DNA from: Erwinia pyrifoliae DSM 12163
Lineage (GTDB): Bacteria > Pseudomonadota > Gammaproteobacteria > Enterobacterales > Enterobacteriaceae
Assembly (NCBI RefSeq): GCF_000026985.1
Contig: NC_017390.1
Coordinates: 2,043,807-2,107,806 of the forward strand
Direction: 5' to 3'
DNA: 64,000 nucleotides
The notes beneath the pieces were generated by a model. That model did no database searches, was not told where the DNA came from, and saw nothing but the letters and a program-made list of their open reading frames with translations. Every line of letters starts with the position of its first letter. Positions within the stretch are counted from its first letter, which is position 1. Positions 56,271-64,000 of the stretch are shown in pieces. Both the position numbers and the translations under genes were made by a program.

Positions 56271-57962
56271 ATGTATACGGGTGCCATTACCCTCGGCCTG
56301 GATTTCGGCAGCGATTCGGTGCGCGCGCTGGCGGTGGAGTGCGCCAGCGGGCGCGAACTGCATAAGCAGGTGGTGGCCTATCCGCGCTGGCAGGCCGGGC
56401 GCTACTCTGTGCCGGCGCGCAATCAGTTTCGCCAGCATCCACAGGATTATATTGACGCGCTGGAGCAGGCTATTCGTGACATTGTCACTCAACTCACCCC
56501 GCAACAACGTCGTGACGTGGTCGGTATCGGCATCGACTCGACCGGTTCCACCCCCGCCCCCATCGACCGTGAAGGTCGGGTACTGGCGCTGCGCCCCGAG
56601 TTTAGCGACAACCCCAATGCGATGTTTGTGCTGTGGAAAGACCACACCGCCATTGAAGAGGCGGAAGCCATCACCCGCCTTTGTCACAGTGGTGAATTTG
56701 AGGACTATTCTCGCTTTATCGGTGGCGTTTATTCGTCGGAATGGTTTTGGGCCAAGATCCTGCATATCAGCCGCGTTGACGCCGCCGTGCGTGAGGCGGC
56801 GGTCTCCTGGGTCGAACTGTGCGACTGGGTTCCGGCATTATTAAGCGGCACCACCGCGCCTGACTCGCTGAAACGTGGGCGCTGCGCTGCCGGGCATAAA
56901 TCGCTCTGGCACCCTTTGTGGCAAGGTCTGCCGCAAGCACGCTTTCTTAACGCCCTCGATCCCACGCTGACGCGTAACCTCGATTATCCCCTGTTTAGTG
57001 AAACCTGGACCGCCGATCGCCCGGTCGGCCAGCTCAGTGACGAATGGGCAGCCCGACTCGGCCTGCCGGGCAAAGTGGTTATCTCCGGCGGCGCGTTTGA
57101 CTGCCATATGGGCGCAGTTGGCGCGGGAGCCAGGCCCTATACGCTGGTGAAGGTGATTGGTACTTCAACCTGCGACATTTTGATTGCCGATGCACAACGG
57201 GTCGCCGGCCGGGCGATTAACGGTATTTGTGGTCAGGTGGACGGCAGTGTACTGCCGGGCATGATTGGGCTGGAGGCCGGGCAATCGGCTTTCGGCGATA
57301 TGTACGCGTGGTTCAGCCGCCTGCTGAGCTGGCCGCTGGTACAGGCAGCGCGGCAGCAGCCCGCGCTGCGCCAACAGCTTGAGCAGATCAGCCAGACGCT
57401 GCTGGAAGATCTGACCGCCGCATGGGCTGCCGAACCGCAGCTCGACCATCTTCCGGTGGTGCTTGACTGGTTTAACGGCCGACGTACCCCTTTCGCTAAC
57501 CAGCGTCTGAAGGGGGTGATCGCCGGGCTGAATCTCGGCACCGATGCCCCGGCGCTGTTCGGCGGTTTTATTGCCGCCACCGCCTTTGGCGCACGCGCCA
57601 TCATGGAGTGTTTCGAACAGCAGGATATCCCGGTGCAGCAGGTTCTGGCGCTGGGTGGCATCGCTCGTAAATCCCCGACCATTATGCAAGTGTGCTGCGA
57701 TGTGATGAATCGCCCGCTTGATATTGTTGCTTCCGACGAGTGCTGCGCACTGGGTGCCGCCATTTTTGCCGCCGTGGCCGCCGGGGTTTACCCGAATATT
57801 CCCGCCGCGCAGACGCAGATGGCCAGCCCGCTGGCATACACTCTGCAACCGGCCCCGCAACGCGTCCTGCTCTTACGCCCGCTTTATCAGCGTTACCTTG
57901 ACTGGTGCCAAACGGCCGAACCGCTGTTTGCACCTGACCTAATATCCGTCGATGAGGAATGA
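56271..57962 (+). CDS. araB: Ribulokinase AraB
   Basis: 563 aa, FGGY carbohydrate kinase. Phosphorylates L-ribulose to L-ribulose 5-phosphate. Seen: [15 protein letters not shown] (phosphate-1 loop, residues 7-21), [29 protein letters not shown] and the C-terminal [20 protein letters not shown] adenosine motif. Same length class as E. coli AraB (566 aa). GGAGGATC lies upstream. It contains a perfect matS site near its 5' end. araA follows after 3 bp. Confidence 0.97.
   Translation: MYTGAITLGLDFGSDSVRALAVECASGRELHKQVVAYPRWQAGRYSVPARNQFRQHPQDYIDALEQAIRDIVTQLTPQQRRDVVGIGIDSTGSTPAPIDREGRVLALRPEFSDNPNAMFVLWKDHTAIEEAEAITRLCHSGEFEDYSRFIGGVYSSEWFWAKILHISRVDAAVREAAVSWVELCDWVPALLSGTTAPDSLKRGRCAAGHKSLWHPLWQGLPQARFLNALDPTLTRNLDYPLFSETWTADRPVGQLSDEWAARLGLPGKVVISGGAFDCHMGAVGAGARPYTLVKVIGTSTCDILIADAQRVAGRAINGICGQVDGSVLPGMIGLEAGQSAFGDMYAWFSRLLSWPLVQAARQQPALRQQLEQISQTLLEDLTAAWAAEPQLDHLPVVLDWFNGRRTPFANQRLKGVIAGLNLGTDAPALFGGFIAATAFGARAIMECFEQQDIPVQQVLALGGIARKSPTIMQVCCDVMNRPLDIVASDECCALGAAIFAAVAAGVYPNIPAAQTQMASPLAYTLQPAPQRVLLLRPLYQRYLDWCQTAEPLFAPDLISVDEE
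56476..56488. promoter_or_regulatory. matS site (MatP binding) within araB
   Basis: GTGACATTGTCAC is a perfect match to GTGACRNYGTCAC, lying inside coding sequence. Confidence 0.8.
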
Positions 57963-57965
57963 TTT

Positions 57966-59462
57966 ATGACACAGAGAGATGAACGCAGCGTCTGGTTTGT
58001 CATTGGTACGCAACATCTCTACGGCGCAGAGACTTTGCGCCAGGTGGAACGCCATGGCCAGCAGATAGTGGATGGCTTAAACCGCTCGGGTACACTGCCC
58101 TACAGGCTGCAACTGCGGCCGCTGGTCAAAACCCCTGATGAAGCTCTGGCGCTGTGCCGCGAAGCAAATCATCACGGCGATTGTCTTGGCATCGTTGCCT
58201 GGCTGCACACCTTTTCCCCGGCCAAAATGTGGATCGGCGGTTTGACGATCCTGCATAAACCGCTGTTGCAGTTTCATACTCAGTTCAACGCCGAAATCCC
58301 GTGGGACAGTATCGATATGGACTTTATGAACCTGAATCAGACTGCGCACGGCGGGCGCGAGTTTGGTTTTATCGGCGCACGCATGCGCCTGCCGCACCAG
58401 GTGGTCACCGGGCACTGGCAGGATAATCGCGCCCGGCAGCGCATCGGCCAGTGGATGCGCACGGCGGCGGCCCTGCAGGCCAGCCAGCAGCTCAAGGTGG
58501 CACGCTTTGGCGACAATATGCGTGAAGTGGCGGTGACCGAAGGGGACAAGGTGGCGGCGCAGATTCAGTTTGGTTACGCGGTAAACGGCTGGGGCGTTGG
58601 CGATCTGGTGGAGGTCATCAACCAGGTTAGCGATGGCGATGTCAATGCGCTGGTTGATGAGTACCAAAGCTGCTACGCGTTCAGCGCCGCGGCGGCGGCC
58701 AAACGCCAAAATGTACGCGATGCCGCCCGTATTGAGCTGGGCATCAAGCGTTTCCTTGATGATGAAGGCTGCAAGGCGTTTACCACCAACTTTCAAACCC
58801 TGCACGGCATGACGCAGCTGCCGGGGCTGGCGGTGCAGCGCCTGATGCAGCAGGGTTATGGTTTTGCCGGTGAAGGCGACTGGAAAACCGCCGCCCTGCT
58901 GCATATCTGTAAGGTGATGGCCGGGGATCTTGCGGGCGGCACCTCGTTTATGGAGGATTATACCTACCACTTTGCAGCGGATAACGACCTGGTGCTTGGC
59001 TCCCATATGCTGGAGGTGTGCCCGAGCATCGCCAGTGAAGCCAGGCCGCTACTGGACGTTCAGCCGCTTGGTATTGGCGGTAAGGCCGATCCGGCGCGCC
59101 TGATCTTCACGGCTAAGGCAGGGCGGGCAGTCAATGCCAGCATGATTGATATGGGCGATCGTTTCCGTCTGTTGGTCAATGTGGTGGATGCTATTGAGCT
59201 ACCGCACGCTCTGCCGAAGCTGCCGGTGGCGCGGGCGCTGTGGCGGGCGCAACCGTCGCTCGCCACAGCATCAGAGGCGTGGATACTCGGCGGCGGCGCA
59301 CATCATACGGTCTTCAGTCAGGCGTTAACGGTGGACGATCTGCGGCTGTACGGCGAGATGCAGGGGATTGAGGTGGTGGTTATAGACGAACAGACTACTC
59401 TGCATGGCCTGCGCGATGCGCTGCGTTGGAACGAGGCTTATTACCGTCTGAATCAGCGTTAA
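57966..59462 (+). CDS. araA: L-arabinose isomerase AraA
   Basis: 498 aa. Converts L-arabinose to L-ribulose. Seen: [19 protein letters not shown] at the N-terminus, [50 protein letters not shown] with the active-site Glu, and [10 protein letters not shown] plus [10 protein letters not shown], as in E. coli AraA (500 aa). GAGGAATG overlaps the end of araB. It is the last gene of the operon; araD is not present. Confidence 0.97.
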   Translation: MTQRDERSVWFVIGTQHLYGAETLRQVERHGQQIVDGLNRSGTLPYRLQLRPLVKTPDEALALCREANHHGDCLGIVAWLHTFSPAKMWIGGLTILHKPLLQFHTQFNAEIPWDSIDMDFMNLNQTAHGGREFGFIGARMRLPHQVVTGHWQDNRARQRIGQWMRTAAALQASQQLKVARFGDNMREVAVTEGDKVAAQIQFGYAVNGWGVGDLVEVINQVSDGDVNALVDEYQSCYAFSAAAAAKRQNVRDAARIELGIKRFLDDEGCKAFTTNFQTLHGMTQLPGLAVQRLMQQGYGFAGEGDWKTAALLHICKVMAGDLAGGTSFMEDYTYHFAADNDLVLGSHMLEVCPSIASEARPLLDVQPLGIGGKADPARLIFTAKAGRAVNASMIDMGDRFRLLVNVVDAIELPHALPKLPVARALWRAQPSLATASEAWILGGGAHHTVFSQALTVDDLRLYGEMQGIEVVVIDEQTTLHGLRDALRWNEAYYRLNQR

Positions 59463-59579
59463 GAACAATGTGACATTCAGGAAGTCTCTTCATGACCGCA
59501 TCATTAGCCTTGTTAATATGACGTTGCGGCTCCCATCCATCCCGATCGGAAGCGGCGTGCCGCCTTGGCGCGCCACTCT

Positions 59580-59601
59580 GCCCGGAGAGTCATCTCCGGG
59601 C
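59580..59601 (+). terminator. Hairpin after araA
   Basis: Perfect 9-bp arms GCCCGGAGA / TCTCCGGGC, loop GTCA, 117 bp after araA. No T-tract, so it is a weak terminator or processing site. Confidence 0.45.
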
Positions 59602-59631
59602 CATCCTGTCAACCAGGTCTGCGATGCACGA

Positions 59632-60054
59632 CTAGCCAGCACGCTTTTTTATTTTTTCATGAATCTCGTCATCGGCGGGAAGTGTTTTAAGGACCGCACT
59701 AAGACATATGTCGATATGCTCTTGCGCCCCCCGTCCCACATCGTCATTACGCGCGCTCGCTAGCGCGTTATTTAACATACTTTGGTAATGTTCACCTAAA
59801 TAAAGCAATCTGTGATTTTGAGGCTCTTCAAGCATCATAAGAACCGCCTGTTCCCGTTCTAATTCCCGTTTCTCCGGAGTTGAGAGACAAATGCTTGAGG
59901 ATAGAGGTTTCGAGCAACATTCAGGTGAGTTTGCCACTGTTGAAAGTTTTTCCATGACTGGCGAGGGGGGCGTGTTAACCCTATGGGAGAAGTGAGCGTC
60001 GCCAACGGGCGGTGCTTGAACGTGATTTGCACTACTTTCTGAAATGGACAGCAT
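59632..60054 (-). CDS. Unknown 140-aa protein, effector-like N-terminus
   Basis: 140 aa, with AGGAGA seven bases before the ATG, so translation is likely. Residues 1-58 are Ser/Pro/Asn/Cys-rich and look unstructured (MLSISESSANHVQAPP, PLSSSICLSTPE). Residues 59-140 are predicted helical and charged (KRELEREQAVLMMLEEPQNHRLLYLGEHYQSML to DDEIHEKIKKRAG). No signal peptide or membrane segment. I recognise no family. The two-part shape is common among type III secreted proteins, but no Hrp box is visible upstream and no secretion genes are near. It stands alone in the place where E. coli has ydgT (cnu) and blr. Confidence 0.55.
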   Translation of the reverse strand: MLSISESSANHVQAPPVGDAHFSHRVNTPPSPVMEKLSTVANSPECCSKPLSSSICLSTPEKRELEREQAVLMMLEEPQNHRLLYLGEHYQSMLNNALASARNDDVGRGAQEHIDICLSAVLKTLPADDEIHEKIKKRAG

Positions 60055-60360
60055 ATGATTGTCTCCTGAGAAAAATCACCATACTTCAACCGCAGATGGC
60101 CTGCCTTATAAAAAACGCTTGTATTTTCGCCCATCTCCCGTGGCTGCGGTTCATAATGATATTTCCGTTAAGCATTTCACACTTCACCGACCTGTCATCC
60201 GCCTTGTGCCGCGAGCAGATCAGTATTTATGCCTGGCGGCTGCCGTGCGGCCACGGTCTAAACAGAGAAGCCTGCAGAAGCCTGAAGCAAGGCTAAGCGG
60301 GCATTGCCCGGCCCTGATGCTGTACAGATAATGCTGACCACCGTTAACAAGGCTTATTCA

Positions 60361-60392
60361 GGCTTAACCTGCCTTATCAGGTGGCCTTTTTC
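60361..60392 (+). terminator. Possible terminator-like hairpin
   Basis: GGC..ACCTG / CAGGT-GGCC stem with loop CCTTAT, followed by TTTTTC. No gene is known to read into it from the left. Confidence 0.45.
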
Positions 60393-60450
60393 AGACAAAC
60401 TTACTGCCCTTTGCCGATCATCGCCTTATACTGGCAACCTGGAGGGTTTG

Positions 60451-60609
60451 ATGAATACTGCGCGTCTGGCACCATATAGCCCGGATACTTACAGTAAAAT
60501 CCCGTTAATGACCTGCACAGCGATATTACGTATAATTGCGCTTATCCTGCATATTGCCCCCGGGCAACCTGCTTTTTGCTGTCAACGGTTGATGATGTCG
60601 GCCGGATAA
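60451..60609 (+). CDS. Possible small membrane protein
   Basis: 52 codons from ATG 60451, four bases behind a strong GGAGGG; TATACT lies 19 bp upstream of the ATG. The middle (IPLMTCTAILRIIALILHIAPG) is hydrophobic. Blr, a 41-aa membrane protein, occupies this relative position in E. coli, but the sequences do not resemble each other. It ends 9 bp before ydgK. It could also be only the leader of ydgK-rsx. Confidence 0.3.
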   Translation: MNTARLAPYSPDTYSKIPLMTCTAILRIIALILHIAPGQPAFCCQRLMMSAG

Positions 60610-60618
60610 GGACTAAAT

Positions 60619-61059
60619 GTGGCTGTAGATCCTCAAACCCGCCTTGGCGGTTGGCTGCTGGTGCCGCTGGCCTGGTTGATAATGACGCTGCTGACCAGCG
60701 CGCTGGTAATGGCGATGTACCTCAGCGCCCTGTTCGACCCGGCAATGCGCAGCGCGTTGTTCAGCCATCCTCAGGCAGCCTTTATGCAGTGGGCCGCTTC
60801 GCTGCTGACCTCACTGCTGGTGTGGGGCTACAGCGCCTGGGTAACATGGATATTCTGTCAGCGTTCCCGGCGTCTGCCGCGTCATTACATTATCTGGCTG
60901 CTGTTGAGCGTGATGCTGGCGTTAAAAACCTTTGCTTTCTCTCCGGTAACCGATGGCGCGGCAATACGTACCCTGCTGTTTGCCCTGCTGGCAGCCAGCG
61001 TGCTGGTACCCTATTTCCGCCGTTCCCGGCGGGTGAAGGCGACATTTATTGAGCAATGA
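60619..61059 (+). CDS. ydgK: YdgK, DUF2569 membrane protein
   Basis: 146 aa from GTG 60619, with AAGGA upstream; the ATG three bases earlier is out of frame. Four membrane helices; opens with LGGWLLVPLAWLIM, the DUF2569 signature. It lies upstream of rsxA as in E. coli. Role unknown; association with the Rsx complex is only by position. Confidence 0.88.
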   Translation: MAVDPQTRLGGWLLVPLAWLIMTLLTSALVMAMYLSALFDPAMRSALFSHPQAAFMQWAASLLTSLLVWGYSAWVTWIFCQRSRRLPRHYIIWLLLSVMLALKTFAFSPVTDGAAIRTLLFALLAASVLVPYFRRSRRVKATFIEQ

Positions 61060-61187
61060 TGTGCAATAAATCGTCAAAAATTTAATCCTGAGTGCGCTGT
61101 TGTACAGCGCATCGCTTGCGGCGGTTGTGGTTGGTTAAGCAATATCCGATAATGACGCGCTTTTATCTCTATTTTTCAGGCGTAACA

Positions 61188-61769
61188 ATGACCGAATACC
61201 TGCTACTTTTTATTGGCACAGTGCTGGTGAATAACTTTGTTTTAGTGAAGTTTCTCGGCCTTTGTCCCTTTATGGGCGTTTCTAAAAAACTGGAAACGGC
61301 GATTGGCATGGGGCTGGCCACCACATTCGTTATTACCCTGGCCTCAATCTGTGCCTGGCTGGTGAATCACCTGATCCTGCTGCCGCTGGATCTCGTTTAC
61401 CTGCGTACCATGGCCTATATTCTGGTGATTGCCGTTGTCGTGCAGTTCACCGAAATGGTGGTGCGTAAAACCAGCCCCGATCTCTACCGGCTGCTGGGTA
61501 TTTTCCTGCCGCTGATCACCACCAACTGCGCCGTGCTTGGCGTACCGCTGTTAAGCGTGAATCTCAATCACACCTTTATGCAGGCCGCCATCTACGGCTT
61601 CAGCGCGTCCATCGGCTTCTCGCTGGTGATGGTGCTGTTCGCCGGGGTACGTGAACGTCTGGTACTGGCCGATGTGCCTGCCCCGTTTAAAGGCTCGTCG
61701 ATTGCGCTGGTGACCGCTGGCCTGATGGCGCTGGCGTTTATGGGCTTTGCCGGGCTGGTCAAATTCTGA
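61188..61769 (+). CDS. rsxA: RsxA (RnfA), electron transport complex subunit
   Basis: 193 aa from ATG 61188; the longer frame to 61092 is not conserved. Six-helix membrane subunit of the Rsx/Rnf complex, with [28 protein letters not shown] near the N-terminus and [12 protein letters not shown] in the middle, whose Cys residues bind the membrane iron-sulfur cluster. In E. coli Rsx keeps SoxR reduced. Overlaps rsxB by 1 bp. Confidence 0.97.
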   Translation: MTEYLLLFIGTVLVNNFVLVKFLGLCPFMGVSKKLETAIGMGLATTFVITLASICAWLVNHLILLPLDLVYLRTMAYILVIAVVVQFTEMVVRKTSPDLYRLLGIFLPLITTNCAVLGVPLLSVNLNHTFMQAAIYGFSASIGFSLVMVLFAGVRERLVLADVPAPFKGSSIALVTAGLMALAFMGFAGLVKF

Positions 61770-62344
61770 TGAGTGCTATCTGGATTGCTATTGCGGTATT
61801 GAGCGCGCTGAGTCTGTGTTTTGGCGGCCTGCTTGGCTACGCTTCTCGCCGCTTTGCGGTGGAAGAAGACCCCATCGTTGAGCAGATCGATGCCATTTTG
61901 CCGCAAAGCCAGTGCGGGCAGTGCGGCTATCCCGGCTGCCGTCCCTATGCCGATGCCGTGGGTAATAACGGTGAGATGATCAACAAATGCGCGCCCGGCG
62001 GCGAACAGACGATGCTTAAGCTGGCTGCGCTGCTTAACGTTGAACCGCAGCCGCTGGGCGATGAAGAGTCTCGCGAGCCGGAACGTAAAGTCGCCTGGAT
62101 CGATGAAGCTAACTGCATCGGCTGCACCAAATGTATTCAGGCCTGCCCGGTAGATGCCATCGTTGGCGCGACGCGCGCCATGCACACGGTGCTAAGTGAT
62201 ATCTGTACCGGCTGCGATCTGTGCGTCGCCCCCTGCCCGACCGACTGTATTGAGATGCGTCCGGTCGCCACCACCACTGCCAACTGGAAGTGGGATCTGC
62301 AAACTATCCCGGTCCGGGTCATTACTGTAGAAAGTCATGCTTAA
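61769..62344 (+). CDS. rsxB: RsxB (RnfB), ferredoxin subunit
   Basis: 191 aa. N-terminal membrane anchor ([28 protein letters not shown]), the [16 protein letters not shown] cluster domain, then a two-[4Fe-4S] ferredoxin ([16 protein letters not shown] and [16 protein letters not shown]). All cluster cysteines are intact. Overlaps rsxC by 8 bp. Confidence 0.97.
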   Translation: MSAIWIAIAVLSALSLCFGGLLGYASRRFAVEEDPIVEQIDAILPQSQCGQCGYPGCRPYADAVGNNGEMINKCAPGGEQTMLKLAALLNVEPQPLGDEESREPERKVAWIDEANCIGCTKCIQACPVDAIVGATRAMHTVLSDICTGCDLCVAPCPTDCIEMRPVATTTANWKWDLQTIPVRVITVESHA

Positions 62345-64000
62345 CCTGCTTAATTTGTTCAAAAAAGAACGGCTTTGGGACTTCGACGGCGGAATTCACC
62401 CGCCGGAGATGAAAACCCAGTCTAACGGCACGCCGCTGCGTCAGTTACCCCTGCCGGCACAGTTTGTTTTGCCGCTGAAGCAGCACATCGGTCATGAAGG
62501 TGAAATTGGCGTGCGTCCCGGCGATAAAGTACTGCGCGGCCAGCCGCTCACCTTCGGCAATGGCCGCATGCTGCCCATCCACGCCCCGACCTCCGGCACG
62601 GTGAGCAAAATAGCGCCGCATATGACGGCTCACCCCTCCGCGCTGGCAGAAATGTGCCTGTTTATCACCCCCGACGGCGACGACCGCTGGTGCGAGAAAC
62701 AGCCGTTGGACGACTACCTCCGTGTAGATCGCGCTGAACTGGTGGCGCGTGTCCATCAGGCCGGGGTGGCCGGCCTTGGTGGTGCGGGATTCCCCACCGC
62801 TACCAAGCTGAAAGGCGGCTTGCGCGGGGTTAATACGTTGATTATCAACGCCGCCGAATGCGAACCCTATATCACCGCAGATGACCGGCTGATGCAGGAC
62901 TGCGCTGCGGAGGTGCTGGAAGGCAGTCGCATCCTGGCGTGGATTTTGCAGGCCGACCGGGTGCTGATCGGCATTGAAGATAACAAGCCACAGGCGATCA
63001 CCGCGTTAAGGAAAGCACTGGGCAACGCCACCGACCTGCAAATCCGCGTTATCCCGACCAAGTATCCGTCCGGCGGCGCGAAGCAGCTGACTAAAATCCT
63101 GACCGGCAAGGAAGTCCCTCACGGCGGCCGTTCTACCGATATCGGCGTGCTGATGCAAAATGTCGGCACCGCTTTCGCCGTGAAACGTGCCATCATTGAC
63201 GGTGAACCGCTGACCGAACGCGTAGTGACGCTGACCGGGGAGTCAGTGACTCAACCCGGTAACGTTTGGGCACGGCTGGGAACGCCTATCAGCCATCTGC
63301 TGCAACACGCCGGTTTTACCCCCGGCGCAGAACAAATGGTGGTGATGGGCGGCCCGCTAATGGGCTTTACTCTGCCGACGCTGGATGTGCCGGTGGTCAA
63401 GATCACCAACTGCATTCTGGCTCCTGCCGCCAGCGAGATGGGGCAGAATGCAGCGGAACAGAACTGCATTCGCTGTAGTGCCTGTGCCGACGCCTGCCCG
63501 GCCGCCTTGCTGCCGCAGCAGCTTTACTGGTTCAGCCGAGGTGGCGATCATGAAAAGGCGCGGGCGCACAATATCGCCGACTGTATTGAGTGTGGTGCCT
63601 GTGCTTACGTCTGCCCAAGCAATATTCCACTGGTACAATATTACCGCCAGGAGAAAGCCGAAATTCAGGCCATCGATCTGGAAGCCGAGCGCGCCGCGCT
63701 GGCAAAAACCCGCTTCGAAGCACGCCAGCAGCGGCTGGAGCGGGAGAAGGCTGCGCGGAGTGCGAAACACCAGCAGGCGAAACGTAGCGTAGCCAGCAGC
63801 GATGGCGGGTCGATAACCGCCGCGCGTGCGCGCGTGGCAGCGCAGCAGGCAGAGGGCGCACCGCCGGATAGCAACGCAGACAATGCGCTTGCGGCCGCAG
63901 CTCAGGCGCAGCAACAGGCACGCCATGCTGAAGCCCGTGCTCGCCAGACTGAACGGCAGGCGAGCAGCGAACCGGTAACCCGCCAGGTGGGCGATCCCCG
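62337..64000 (+). CDS. rsxC: RsxC (RnfC), partial at the window edge
   Basis: The first 554 codons are visible; the gene continues beyond the right edge. Translated from ATG 62337, inside the end of rsxB. Seen: [16 protein letters not shown], the NADH/FMN-type [16 protein letters not shown] loop, a SLBB-like region and two [4Fe-4S] motifs ([17 protein letters not shown] and [17 protein letters not shown]). From about residue 440 begins the long Ala/Lys/Glu/Gln-rich tail ([19 protein letters not shown]), typical of enterobacterial RsxC. It is co-transcribed with rsxAB and presumably rsxDGE. Confidence 0.97.
   Translation, partial: MLNLLNLFKKERLWDFDGGIHPPEMKTQSNGTPLRQLPLPAQFVLPLKQHIGHEGEIGVRPGDKVLRGQPLTFGNGRMLPIHAPTSGTVSKIAPHMTAHPSALAEMCLFITPDGDDRWCEKQPLDDYLRVDRAELVARVHQAGVAGLGGAGFPTATKLKGGLRGVNTLIINAAECEPYITADDRLMQDCAAEVLEGSRILAWILQADRVLIGIEDNKPQAITALRKALGNATDLQIRVIPTKYPSGGAKQLTKILTGKEVPHGGRSTDIGVLMQNVGTAFAVKRAIIDGEPLTERVVTLTGESVTQPGNVWARLGTPISHLLQHAGFTPGAEQMVVMGGPLMGFTLPTLDVPVVKITNCILAPAASEMGQNAAEQNCIRCSACADACPAALLPQQLYWFSRGGDHEKARAHNIADCIECGACAYVCPSNIPLVQYYRQEKAEIQAIDLEAERAALAKTRFEARQQRLEREKAARSAKHQQAKRSVASSDGGSITAARARVAAQQAEGAPPDSNADNALAAAAQAQQQARHAEARARQTERQASSEPVTRQVGDP

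Larger units (their letters stand above)
60055..60618. other. Intergenic region upstream of ydgK-rsx
   Basis: About 560 bp. In E. coli the Hha-like gene ydgT/cnu and the small gene blr lie here; I find neither. It holds the 140-aa gene promoter, a hairpin at 60361 and one small possible gene at 60451. Confidence 0.5.

Noticed and set aside
59463..59631. Remnant of araD after araA
   Set aside because: No stretch resembling L-ribulose-5-phosphate 4-epimerase could be read on either strand.
1..64000. tRNA, rRNA genes or CRISPR arrays
   Set aside because: No cloverleaf-like, rRNA-like or regularly spaced repeat sequence was noticed in reading.

Overview
The window is chromosomal DNA of a member of Enterobacterales, most likely Erwiniaceae and probably the genus Erwinia. 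The pointers are E. coli-like gene order over long stretches, together with srfAB, FabV, a malate:quinone oxidoreductase with a signal peptide, hpxO and clade 3 catalase. I cannot fix the species without a search.

The central fact is that this is the replication terminus. A 28-bp dif site that matches the E. coli K-12 dif sequence as I know it lies at 10342-10369. A Ter site with the tus gene directly behind it lies at 44741-45704. Three perfect matches to the MatP site matS (GTGACRNYGTCAC) lie at 38884, 39058 and 56476. FtsK-orienting octamers (KOPS-like) change strand across dif. The Ter orientation fits blocking forks that have already passed dif from the left.

Layout. 1-3.1 kb: srfB (partial) and srfA on the minus strand. 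3.5-9.4 kb: a small lipoprotein, mqo, a DUF4385 gene, a CynT-type carbonic anhydrase and a chemoreceptor. 9.7-11.1 kb: a truncated IS1202/ISNCY-type transposase ending about 20 bp from dif, then a phd-doc toxin-antitoxin pair. 11.2-14.7 kb: katA, a HAD phosphatase, gene remnants, a GNAT acetyltransferase and osmB. 15-29 kb: an accessory zone in which three visibly AT-rich single genes are set among GC-richer ones. They are a PI-PLC with three N-terminal repeats, an orphan RNA-ligase-fold nucleotidyltransferase and a DXD glycosyltransferase. Around them are a TetR/lipoprotein pair, a frameshifted DUF1345 gene, a Fur-controlled TonB receptor, a truncated monooxygenase, fabV and a glutamate dehydrogenase. 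29.5-35.3 kb: a racemase-like gene, hpxO, dcp and guaD, of which hpxO and guaD form a purine-catabolic theme. 35.7-50 kb: a backbone colinear with the E. coli terminus (ydfG, ynfB, ynfD-like, ynfK/bioD2, mlc, ynfLM, tus, fumC, ydgA, add, ydgJ). 50-59.5 kb: an L-arabinose block, araFGH-araC divergent from araBA with no araD. 59.6-64 kb: an unknown 140-aa gene, ydgK and rsxABC (partial).

How it works together: the right half is conserved housekeeping sequence carrying terminus-organising sites. The left half has collected insertions close to dif. The three AT-rich genes have features of host-directed or anti-competitor proteins: catalytic motifs intact or nearly so, no signal peptide, no operon partners and no close metabolic context. 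The RNA-ligase-like protein is the one I would follow first. No tRNA, rRNA, CRISPR array or prophage was seen.
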